NCBI GenBank assembly: GCA_003820635.1 | Contig: RPOS01000093.1 | Location: 1-12,194 of the forward strand | Origin: Verrucomicrobiaceae bacterium | Lineage (GTDB): Bacteria > Verrucomicrobiota > Verrucomicrobiae > Verrucomicrobiales > Akkermansiaceae | DNA: 12,194 bases | Reading direction: 5' to 3' | Part shown: piece by piece, positions 5,942 to 12,194 of the stretch | Layout: each line of letters starts with the position of its first letter | Position numbering within the stretch: the first letter of the stretch is position 1 | The notes under the pieces: model-generated | What the model was told of the DNA's origin: nothing | Seen by the model: the letters and a program-made list of their open reading frames with translations, nothing else | The model's database searches: none | Position numbers and translations under genes: made by a program

Positions 5942-6132
5942 GTTTGGAACTATGGATGCGAATGGCTGACAAGCAAGCTTGCCGACGATGGAAGATTCTG
6001 GAAATTTTCCAAAACGCGGCAACCGTGGCCGCATCGCCTTGACAGCTGCGTGATCCGTGCGGCTTTTCGGCGCGTCGTGTCGCGTCGCCTGCTTGTCCGC
6101 CGACGCCCGGCAACTGACGAAGCCACCTTGCC
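5942..6132. promoter_or_regulatory. Divergent control region between the NfeD-FloA and Mrp operons
   Basis: If the protease starts at GTG 5941, this 191-base stretch separates two divergent operons and must carry both promoters. Two signals are visible. A near-perfect palindrome, TGGAAATTTTCCA at 5999-6011, is AT-rich and could bind a dimeric regulator. A consensus -35 hexamer, TTGACA, lies at 6039-6044 facing mrpA; the matching -10 region (around 6062-6067, GCTTTT) is poor. No riboswitch-like or Shine-Dalgarno element is seen before mrpA (CCTTGCC-ATG). If ATG 6034 is the true protease start, the palindrome lies inside coding sequence. Confidence 0.4.
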
Positions 6133-8484
6133 ATGGAATTGTATTGGATCATTGCCGCACCGCTGTTAGCCGCGCCTTTGTCGCCGTGGCTCGTCCGTGC
6201 CGTGGGATCCAAGGCGGCGGGGTCCTTGCTGGCGCTGGTGCCCTTCGCGCTGGTCGGCTGGCTGCTCACACAGGCTGCAGGCGCAGGGCCGGCGCTCGAG
6301 TGGTCACGCCCGTGGATGCCATCGATGGATGTGGAAATGGCGCTGCGCGTGAGTGGATTCGAGCGGCTGTTTCTCTGCCTTGTAGCCTTCATCGGCGGCC
6401 TGGTGCTGATTTATGGCGGCGCCTATCTGGACGGGGACTCGAAAGTCGCGCGCTTCTTCGTGATCGTGCAGATCTTCATGGCGGCGATGCTCGGCGTGAT
6501 CGCCGCGGACGACATGATCTTCACCTTTGTCTTCTGGGAACTGACGAGCCTGACCTCGTTCCTGCTGGTGGGATACAAGTTTTACGATCCGGTGGCGCGC
6601 AAGGCGGCGCTGCAGGCGCTGCTGGTCACCGGCGCCGGTGGTCTGGCGCTGTTAGGCGGCTTGATCCTGCTGGCGCAAATCACCGGGGAAACCAGGATTT
6701 CCGCGCTGGGCGCACATTCCGAGGCGATTGCGGAAAGCCCCTTGTTCGTGCCGGCATTGCTGCTGGTACTGGCCGGGGTTTTCACCAAGTCCGCACAGGT
6801 GCCGTTCCATTTCTGGCTGCCCGGCGCGATGGCCGCGCCCACGCCGGTGAGCGCCTATCTGCATTCCGCCACGATGGTGAAGGCCGGTGTCATCCTGCTG
6901 GCGAAACTTTCTCCGGCGATGTCCCAGACCGAACTCTGGGGACTGATCGTGATCCCGGTGGGCGCACTGACCATGCTCACCGGCGCGGTGATGGCCGTGC
7001 TGCAGACCGACCTCAAGCGCTTGCTGGCCTACTCCACAGTGAGCGTGCTGGGCACACTGGTGATGCTGCTCGGCTTCGGCGACGCGTTCTCATTCAAGAC
7101 GGCGATGTTCCTGGCGCTGGTGCATGGCTTTTACAAAGGCGCGCTCTTCATGGTGGCCGGCACGGTGGATCATGCCACCGGCACCCGCGATGTGCGCTCG
7201 CTCTCAGGGCTGCGCGAGAGCATGCCATGGCTCGCCTTCGCGGCGGCTGCCGCCGCGCTGAGCATGTCCGGCGTGCCTCCCACGCTTGGCTTCATCAGCA
7301 AGGAGTTGTTATATGAGGCCAAGCTATCCATTCCATTCGCCCGCCACGCGGTGACCGGGCTCGGCGTGCTGGCCAACTCACTGGCGGTGGCCATCGCCTT
7401 AATCGTGGGGGTGCGGCCGTTTCTGGGAAGCCCCGGAGAGGCATCGGCGCATCATGCCCCAGGCTGGGGGCTGGTGCTGCCGCCGGTGCTGCTGGCGGCG
7501 CTGGGCTTGGTGCTCGGCCTGATGCCATGGTTGTTGGACAAGCATCTGATTTCACCGGCGGCCTCGTCGCTGGGACATGATCCGGCGCTGGCCAAGCTCA
7601 CTCTGTGGCATGGATTCACCCCGGTGCTTGCGCTGAGTGTGGCCACGCTGGCGGCCGGCTTCCTGTGGTTCAATGTGCGCTCTCGATTTTCGATCGCCGC
7701 GCGGAGCATGGAGAAAATCCACTGGCTCACGCCCACCGCGCTTTATTTCAGGTGCTTGGATGGCATCCTGAAACTGGCGGCTTTCCTCACCGGTTGGATC
7801 CAGCAGGGCCAGTTGCGGGTTTATGTGAGAGTCACGCTGATCGCCGCGTCAGGCCTCATCCTGTATGCCACGGCACGGGTGTATGAGGAATTCACCACCC
7901 TCTCCAAGGTGCCGCTCGGGGTGTTCGAAACGATGACCGTGTTGGTGATGGCCGTTTCCGCGCTCGCGGCGGTGCGCTCCAAGAGCCGCCTGGCGGCAAT
8001 CCTCTCCCTCGGTGGTGTCGGCTATTCGGTGGCCTTCATCTTCGCCGCATACGGCGCACCGGATCTGGCGATCACCCAGCTGCTGGTGGAGACGCTCACC
8101 GTGGTGTTGTTTTCCTTCGTGATCCTCAAGCTGCCGCAAATCCGCGAGATTTCCCGCAGCCGCACACGCCGCTGGGACGCGCTGATCGCCACGGCGGCCG
8201 GACTGGCCATGACACTGGTGGTGTGGAAGGCGATGCATGTCCAACTGCACGAGCCGATCTCACCAGGCTTGGTCGAGCGCTCTGCCACCGAGGCCTACGG
8301 CCGCAATGTGGTCAACGTGATCTTGGTGGACTTCCGCGCGCTCGATACGCTAGGCGAGATTCTGGTGCTATCGCTCGCCTGCCTGGGCGTGACCGCGCTG
8401 CTCTTCCGCAAACGCAAATTCCGCAATACCGACGAGAACCACAGCGAGCGCGCCAGCGCGCGTGAAGGCACCCGGCTCATCTGA
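6133..8484 (+). CDS. mrpA: Mrp antiporter subunit A
   Basis: The 783-residue product has the usual length of MrpA (about 800). The core is an NADH-dehydrogenase subunit 5-like proton antiporter domain, about residues 65-400. Key charged membrane residues are present: Glu136 in FVFWELTSLTSF, Lys219 in VFTKSAQVPFHFWLP, His244 and Lys250 in LHSATMVKAGV, and Lys335 in HGFYKGALFM. The C-terminal third carries the DUF4040 segment (GAPDLAITQLLVETLTVV with Asp644 and Glu653) and an MbhE/MrpB-like end, NVVNVILVDFRALDTLGEI, which mark the gene as MrpA and not MrpD. It forms the large part of the Na+/H+ exchange path in the cytoplasmic membrane and supports growth under salt and alkaline stress. It is the first gene of the operon; mrpB starts 15 bases after its stop. 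Confidence 0.97.
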   Translation: MELYWIIAAPLLAAPLSPWLVRAVGSKAAGSLLALVPFALVGWLLTQAAGAGPALEWSRPWMPSMDVEMALRVSGFERLFLCLVAFIGGLVLIYGGAYLDGDSKVARFFVIVQIFMAAMLGVIAADDMIFTFVFWELTSLTSFLLVGYKFYDPVARKAALQALLVTGAGGLALLGGLILLAQITGETRISALGAHSEAIAESPLFVPALLLVLAGVFTKSAQVPFHFWLPGAMAAPTPVSAYLHSATMVKAGVILLAKLSPAMSQTELWGLIVIPVGALTMLTGAVMAVLQTDLKRLLAYSTVSVLGTLVMLLGFGDAFSFKTAMFLALVHGFYKGALFMVAGTVDHATGTRDVRSLSGLRESMPWLAFAAAAAALSMSGVPPTLGFISKELLYEAKLSIPFARHAVTGLGVLANSLAVAIALIVGVRPFLGSPGEASAHHAPGWGLVLPPVLLAALGLVLGLMPWLLDKHLISPAASSLGHDPALAKLTLWHGFTPVLALSVATLAAGFLWFNVRSRFSIAARSMEKIHWLTPTALYFRCLDGILKLAAFLTGWIQQGQLRVYVRVTLIAASGLILYATARVYEEFTTLSKVPLGVFETMTVLVMAVSALAAVRSKSRLAAILSLGGVGYSVAFIFAAYGAPDLAITQLLVETLTVVLFSFVILKLPQIREISRSRTRRWDALIATAAGLAMTLVVWKAMHVQLHEPISPGLVERSATEAYGRNVVNVILVDFRALDTLGEILVLSLACLGVTALLFRKRKFRNTDENHSERASAREGTRLI

Positions 8485-8499
8485 TAGATCCTTTCCGCA

Positions 8500-8949
8500 A
8501 TGAACGAATTCCATCACAGCATGTTGCCTGCCGCCGCCAGACTGGTGGTGCCGGTGCAATATGTCTTTTCGATCTATCTGCTCTTGCGCGGCCACAACCT
8601 GCCGGGCGGCGGATTCATCGGCGGACTGGTGCTGGCCAGCGCGCTGGTGCTGCGCGCCATGGTGGATCCGAAACGGGTGCCGAAGTTTGACCTGATCAGG
8701 CTTTCGGGCATCGGTTTGCTCGTCGCTTTGCTCTCTGCCGTGCTGCCATGGCTGACAGGGAAAACCTTCTTCACCGGCTTGTGGGGCGGCCAGATCTGGC
8801 TGCCCGCGCTCGGCGATCTCAAGCTCGGCACGCCGCTCTTGTTCGACATCGGCGTCTTCCTCGTCGTCACCGGGGTGGCCGCCAAGCTGCTGCTGGTACT
8901 GCTTTCGCAAACCCAGAGCTCCATCAAGATCCGCAGGGATACAAACTGA
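8500..8949 (+). CDS. mrpB: Mrp antiporter subunit B
   Basis: The 149-residue product fits the MnhB/MrpB family (about 140-150). It has four hydrophobic segments, at about 10-27, 40-54, 66-86 and 112-136. The family hallmark LLRGHNLPGGGFIGGLV is at 28-44, and TPLLFDIGVFLVVTG begins near 111. MrpB is an integral part of the seven-subunit complex and is structurally related to subunits of membrane-bound hydrogenases. The start ATG 8500 follows TTTCCGCA, without a Shine-Dalgarno site. The stop is followed after 2 bases by mrpC. Confidence 0.96.
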   Translation: MNEFHHSMLPAAARLVVPVQYVFSIYLLLRGHNLPGGGFIGGLVLASALVLRAMVDPKRVPKFDLIRLSGIGLLVALLSAVLPWLTGKTFFTGLWGGQIWLPALGDLKLGTPLLFDIGVFLVVTGVAAKLLLVLLSQTQSSIKIRRDTN

Positions 8950-8951
8950 CC

Positions 8952-9299
8952 ATGGAAAACCTCCTGCCCATCGCCATCGGCATTCTTTTCGCCTGCGGAT
9001 GTTATCTCTGCATGCGCCGCAACATCGTGCGCGTGCTGCTCGGCATCATGCTTTTCAGCCAGGCGGCAAACCTGCTCATTTTCGCCGGTGCGGGGCTCTC
9101 CACCGGCACGCCACCGATCATCCCGGGGGATGCCACCACCCTGACCGGAGCCTATGCCGATCCGCTGCCGCAGGCGCTGGTGCTCACCGCCATCGTGATC
9201 GGCTTCGCCGTGCTGGCCTTCGCCATCGCGCTGGTGCTGCGCGCCTGGCACAAGACCGGCAGCGACGACCTCGACACCTTTCACAAATCCGACACCTGA
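8952..9299 (+). CDS. mrpC: Mrp antiporter subunit C
   Basis: The 115-residue product is a NuoK-like three-helix membrane protein, matching MrpC (about 112-115). Helices are at about 3-20, 28-49 and 74-98. The middle one has RVLLGIMLFSQAANLLIF, and the third follows the family motif DPLPQALVLTAIVIGFA. MrpC packs between MrpA and MrpD and is needed for assembly of the antiporter. The start ATG 8952 lies 2 bases after the mrpB stop, and mrpD follows 24 bases after its TGA. Confidence 0.96.
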   Translation: MENLLPIAIGILFACGCYLCMRRNIVRVLLGIMLFSQAANLLIFAGAGLSTGTPPIIPGDATTLTGAYADPLPQALVLTAIVIGFAVLAFAIALVLRAWHKTGSDDLDTFHKSDT

Positions 9300-9323
9300 C
9301 CGCCTACGCCTCAGCTCTTTCCC

Positions 9324-10832
9324 ATGCCTGCCGACTCCCCATTGATTGCGCTGCCGCTGGTCCTGCCGATTTTCGCGGTGGGTGTGCTGCTGTGCCTGCG
9401 CAAGGCGGGTGAGGCGACGCGCCATGCCCTGAACATCCTCACCTGCACGGCGATGTTGGTGGTGTCCGTGTTCCTCTATGCACAAGTGTCCGAGCACGGC
9501 GTGCTGGTGCTGCGCACCGGTTCATGGCCGGCGCCTTTCGGAATCACACTGGTGGCGGATTTGTTATCCGCAGTGATGGTATTGGTGACCGCGGTGATCG
9601 GTCTTGGTGTGGCGGTTTACGCCGCAGGCAGCGGCACCGGAAAATTCCGCGGATACTTCACTCCACTCTTCCAGGCGCTCTTGATGGGCGTGAACGGATC
9701 GTTTCTCACCGGGGACTTGTTCAATCTCTATGTCTGGTTCGAGGTGATGTTGATGTCATCGTTTGTGCTGGTCGCGCTGCCCGGCGGCAGGCCGCAGCTT
9801 GAGGCGGCGGTGAAATACCTGACACTCAACTTCATCGCCTCCGCGTTCTTCCTCGTCGGCCTCGGCGTGCTCTATGGCATGCTCGGCACGCTCAACATGG
9901 CGGACCTCGCGGTGAAACTCGCGCCCTTGGGCGAGAGCGACCTGGTGCTTTCATCAGCCGTGCTGTTCCTGGTGGCCTTCGGCATCAAGGCGGGCGTGTT
10001 CCCGTTTTATTTCTGGCTGCCCTCGTCTTATCACGTCACGCCCACGCCGGTGGCGGCAGTGTTCGCCGGGTTGCTCACCAAAGTCGGTGTTTACGCCTGC
10101 ATCCGGGTTTTCACGCTGGTATATGCCGGCCATCAGGAATTCCTCGCCAGCCTGCTGCTGCCCATCGGCGTGTTGACGATGATCACCGGCGTCTTCGGCG
10201 CGGCCAGCCAGTTTTACATTCCGCGCATCCTGTCATTTCATATCATCAGCCAGATCGGATACATGATCGTCGGCTTGGGATTCTTCACCCGTGGAGCGCT
10301 GGCGGCCACCGTGTTCTACATCGTCCACCACATTCTGGTGAAGGCGAACCTGTTCCTGATCGGCGGCATCATCGGTCACAGGACCGGCTCCCAGACGCTG
10401 AAGAAAACCGGCGGGCTTTACAAAAAAGCGCCGTGGCTCGCGCTGTTGTTCCTGATCCCCGCGATGTCGCTGGGCGGGATTCCGCCCTTGTCCGGATTTT
10501 TCGCCAAGTTCGCGCTGGTCCGCGAAGGTCTGGCGCTTGGCCAATGGACGGTGATCGCCGCATGCCTTGCGGTGGGGCTGCTCACGCTCTACTCGATGGT
10601 CAAGATCTGGAACGAGGCCTTCTGGAAAGACGCGCCCGCCGGTGAGAAGCAGCCCGACCGGCCGATGCCGCTGATGATGATGGCCCCGGCAATCGCGCTG
10701 GCGGCCTGCACGGTGATGTTCGGTATTTTCCCTGGATTTTTCATGGATGTGGCGCTTCGCGCGGCCGATCAACTCATCAACCCCGCAGGTTATATTGAAG
10801 CGGTGCTGCAAACCACCACCCCGGCACGCTGA
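9324..10832 (+). CDS. mrpD: Mrp antiporter subunit D
   Basis: The 502-residue product is the second NADH-dehydrogenase-like antiporter subunit, of usual size (about 490-500). Fourteen or so membrane helices are visible. Glu140 lies in FNLYVWFEVMLMSSF, Lys222 in FGIKAGVFPFYFWLP, Lys253 in FAGLLTKVGVYA and Lys340 in VHHILVKANLFLIGG; these correspond to the proton-path residues of this fold. The PLSGFFAKFALV loop is also typical. It lacks the DUF4040 extension of MrpA, which identifies it as MrpD. Its stop, TGA at 10830-10832, overlaps the first possible start of mrpE. Confidence 0.97.
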   Translation: MPADSPLIALPLVLPIFAVGVLLCLRKAGEATRHALNILTCTAMLVVSVFLYAQVSEHGVLVLRTGSWPAPFGITLVADLLSAVMVLVTAVIGLGVAVYAAGSGTGKFRGYFTPLFQALLMGVNGSFLTGDLFNLYVWFEVMLMSSFVLVALPGGRPQLEAAVKYLTLNFIASAFFLVGLGVLYGMLGTLNMADLAVKLAPLGESDLVLSSAVLFLVAFGIKAGVFPFYFWLPSSYHVTPTPVAAVFAGLLTKVGVYACIRVFTLVYAGHQEFLASLLLPIGVLTMITGVFGAASQFYIPRILSFHIISQIGYMIVGLGFFTRGALAATVFYIVHHILVKANLFLIGGIIGHRTGSQTLKKTGGLYKKAPWLALLFLIPAMSLGGIPPLSGFFAKFALVREGLALGQWTVIAACLAVGLLTLYSMVKIWNEAFWKDAPAGEKQPDRPMPLMMMAPAIALAACTVMFGIFPGFFMDVALRAADQLINPAGYIEAVLQTTTPAR

Positions 10833-10837
10833 TGATC

Positions 10838-11167
10838 ATGAAGCTTTATCATTCCATTATGTTCGGCCTCATTTATCTGCGGGAAGTGGCTATTTCCACC
10901 TTCCGCCTCGCGCTGCTCGTGCTGAGGCCGCAGATCAAGCTCAACCCGTGCTTTGTGGAGGTGCCACTGGACTTGCAGCAGCAACTGCCGCGCCTCCTCT
11001 TCGCCTGCCTGATTTCCATGACCCCGGGCACCATGAGCGTGGGCCTCGACCCGGACCGCGGCATACTGCTGGTGCACCTGCTGGACGCACCCGATGCCGA
11101 TGCCGCCATCCGGGAAATGAAGGAAACCTTTGAACAACCCCTCATCAGGATCTTCGGCCGCGGCTGA
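10838..11167 (+). CDS. mrpE: Mrp antiporter subunit E, short form
   Basis: The product is 109 residues from ATG 10838, or 111 from ATG 10832, which overlaps the mrpD stop. It matches the C-terminal two thirds of MrpE: a helix with FGLIYLREVAISTFRLALLVL, then the conserved RPQIKLNPCFVEVPLDL, the LISMTPGTMSVGLD motif (TPGT is the family signature) and a cytoplasmic end with AIREMKETFEQP. Typical MrpE is about 158 residues with two extra N-terminal membrane helices; these are missing here, and the mrpD stop leaves no room for them. Because the operon is otherwise intact, this is probably a natural short form. MrpE is needed for full activity of the complex, not for the catalytic path itself. Confidence 0.9.
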   Translation: MKLYHSIMFGLIYLREVAISTFRLALLVLRPQIKLNPCFVEVPLDLQQQLPRLLFACLISMTPGTMSVGLDPDRGILLVHLLDAPDADAAIREMKETFEQPLIRIFGRG

Positions 11168-11196
11168 GCCTTGCGCCGGACCATCCCTTATCCGCC

Positions 11197-11448
11197 ATGA
11201 CTTTCCTCATCTGTTACTCCCTGCTCGCGCTCTCGCTGGCGATGACCGCTTGGCGCCTGTTCCAAGGCCCCACCGCCGCGGACCGGATACTTGCCATCGA
11301 CCTGCTGGCGGTCATCACCGCCGCGGCAGTGGTTTTGCATGCCATCGATGAAGGCACGCCGGTATTCCTGGATGTGATCGTCGTGCTGGGAGTCATCGTG
11401 TTTTTCGGCACGGTGGCGCTGGCCAGAACCCTTACCCGCGAACCTTGA
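11197..11448 (+). CDS. mrpF: Mrp antiporter subunit F
   Basis: The 83-residue product has three membrane helices (about 3-20, 33-51 and 55-77) and the MrpF signature GPTAADRILAIDLL, with Asp29 and Asp35 at the membrane edge matching acidic residues linked to Na+ handling in other MrpF proteins. Its length is normal. The start ATG 11197 follows CCCTTATCCGCC, without a Shine-Dalgarno site. mrpG starts 2 bases after its stop. Confidence 0.95.
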   Translation: MTFLICYSLLALSLAMTAWRLFQGPTAADRILAIDLLAVITAAAVVLHAIDEGTPVFLDVIVVLGVIVFFGTVALARTLTREP

Positions 11449-11450
11449 TC

Positions 11451-11738
11451 ATGAAGGAAATTCTCATCCAAATCTTCTGTGTGCTGGGTTCCGTGGCGGT
11501 GTTTCTAGCAGCTATTGGCATGCTGCGTTTCCCGGATTTCTTCACCCGCACCCATGCCGCCACCAAGGCGAGCGCCTTCGGGCTGGCCTGCTTCCTGCTG
11601 GCCGCGTGTCTCGACTTCCCGCAGATCAACGTGATCCTCAAGTCGCTCTTCGCATTGATCGCGCTGTTCATCACCCTGCCCGTGGCCTCCCAGGCGCTGG
11701 CGGATGCGGTGCGGAAAAATGACAAGGGGGGAGCCTAG
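11451..11738 (+). CDS. mrpG: Mrp antiporter subunit G
   Basis: The product is 95 residues from ATG 11451; a TTG at 11445, inside the end of mrpF, would add two. It has three membrane helices and the family motifs GMLRFPDFFTRTHAATKASAFG and FITLPVASQALADA, both characteristic of MnhG/MrpG. The size is usual (about 95-120). It completes the group 1 gene order A to G. Its TAG stop overlaps the stop codon of miaA on the other strand, so the operon ends abruptly with no spacer for a terminator. Confidence 0.95.
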   Translation: MKEILIQIFCVLGSVAVFLAAIGMLRFPDFFTRTHAATKASAFGLACFLLAACLDFPQINVILKSLFALIALFITLPVASQALADAVRKNDKGGA

Positions 11739-12194
11739 AACTCCCGCGGCTCGAGCCACTTCTCGCGACGGAACCACGTTTCCTGGCGCTTGGCGTATTG
11801 GCGGGTGGCGGCGTTGATGAGATCCTCACAGGTGCCGCGGTTGATTTCTCCATCTATCAGCGCGCGGATCTCGCGGAAACCTATCGCCTTTTCGCAGTTG
11901 GTGGAAACCTTGCTGAGAGCGGCGACTTCTTCGATCGCACCGCCGTCAAGCATCGCCCGGGTGCGGGCGGCGATGCGCACGTGGAGCTCAGACCGTGTGC
12001 GCTGGATGACGATGCCGCGCAGGCTGGCGGAAATTTCACGGGTCTGGCTTTCCCATTGGTCGCGCAGCTCGGAGGCCTTCTGACCTGTTAGAAAACAGAT
12101 TTCCAGAGCCCGGGAAACAAAGCGCCGGTTTTGCAAGGCCGTGCGTGCGGCTTCCACCGGATCGAGCGAGCGGAGCTGGGCGACAAGATCCTCC
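11735..12194 (-). CDS. miaA: tRNA dimethylallyltransferase, C-terminal part (partial)
   Basis: About 152 C-terminal residues are visible; the gene runs off the right edge, so the N-terminal P-loop is not seen. The frame reads DP-VEAARTALQNRRFVSRALEICFLTG, the MiaA region that recognises the tRNA anticodon loop ('D-x-x-R…N-x-x-R-x-x-RALEI…TG'). The end carries AIGFREIRALIDGEI, then RQYAKRQETWFRREKWLE, the classic MiaA C-terminal signature (R-YAKRQ-TWFR). The enzyme transfers a dimethylallyl group to the N6 of A37 in tRNAs reading codons that begin with U, which improves decoding. The stop TAG is at 11735-11737, facing mrpG tail to tail. The identification is firm despite truncation. Confidence 0.93.
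   Translation of the reverse strand, partial: EDLVAQLRSLDPVEAARTALQNRRFVSRALEICFLTGQKASELRDQWESQTREISASLRGIVIQRTRSELHVRIAARTRAMLDGGAIEEVAALSKVSTNCEKAIGFREIRALIDGEINRGTCEDLINAATRQYAKRQETWFRREKWLEPREF

Noticed and set aside
6039..6067. Full sigma-70 promoter for mrpA based on TTGACA
   Set aside because: The -35 hexamer is perfect but the region 17 bases on reads GCTTTT, a poor -10. I mention the box in the control region but do not claim a promoter.
6057..7316. Plus-strand open frame of 419 codons overlapping mrpA
   Set aside because: Arg/Gly/Ala-rich translation in another frame of a certain mrpA; no recognisable protein content.
1..12194. CRISPR array, tRNA or rRNA genes, insertion sequence
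   Set aside because: No regularly spaced repeats, cloverleaf-like segments, rRNA stretches, transposase motifs or terminal inverted repeats were found on reading both strands.

Overview
The window looks like chromosome from a GC-rich, Gram-negative-type bacterium, most likely Verrucomicrobiota (Verrucomicrobiales such as Luteolibacter or Haloferula). This rests on recalled resemblance of the small protein beside floA, and on many genes that begin after pyrimidine-rich leaders (…CCGCC-ATG) with no Shine-Dalgarno sequence. No database search was possible.

Layout. Positions 1-158 hold the 3' end of an unrecognised plus-strand gene, followed by a GC hairpin with a UUCG loop. Positions 216-842 hold one reading frame cut by an in-frame TAA; both halves read like one conserved small protein. 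Positions 971-2406 form a minus-strand cluster of small phage-like genes, interpreted as a decayed prophage tail module. One is interrupted by an in-frame TAG and another appears frameshifted just after a well-placed start; a short membrane protein lies at the distal end.

Positions 2461-5941 are a compact minus-strand operon, read 5' to 3' as a long membrane NfeD protein with a ClpP-class serine protease domain, a short NfeD protein, a FloA-type flotillin (SPFH) and a small membrane-anchored coiled-coil protein of unknown role. Start-stop overlaps and short gaps link the first three. Together they are expected to form a membrane-microdomain and quality-control module.

A divergent intergenic region separates this from a complete seven-gene group 1 Mrp (Mnh) monovalent cation/proton antiporter operon, mrpABCDEFG, on the plus strand (6133-11738). 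All seven products are hydrophobic subunits of one complex that exports Na+ (or K+) in exchange for protons. MrpE is unusually short. The last mrp gene runs tail-to-tail into the C-terminal part of miaA (tRNA dimethylallyltransferase), which leaves the window at the right edge. The two stop codons share the tetramer CTAG.

The right two thirds is ordinary, intact core genome. The left third is accessory and decaying. The best candidates for something new are the coiled-coil protein attached to the NfeD/FloA operon and the repeated pattern of in-frame stops inside otherwise continuous reading frames.
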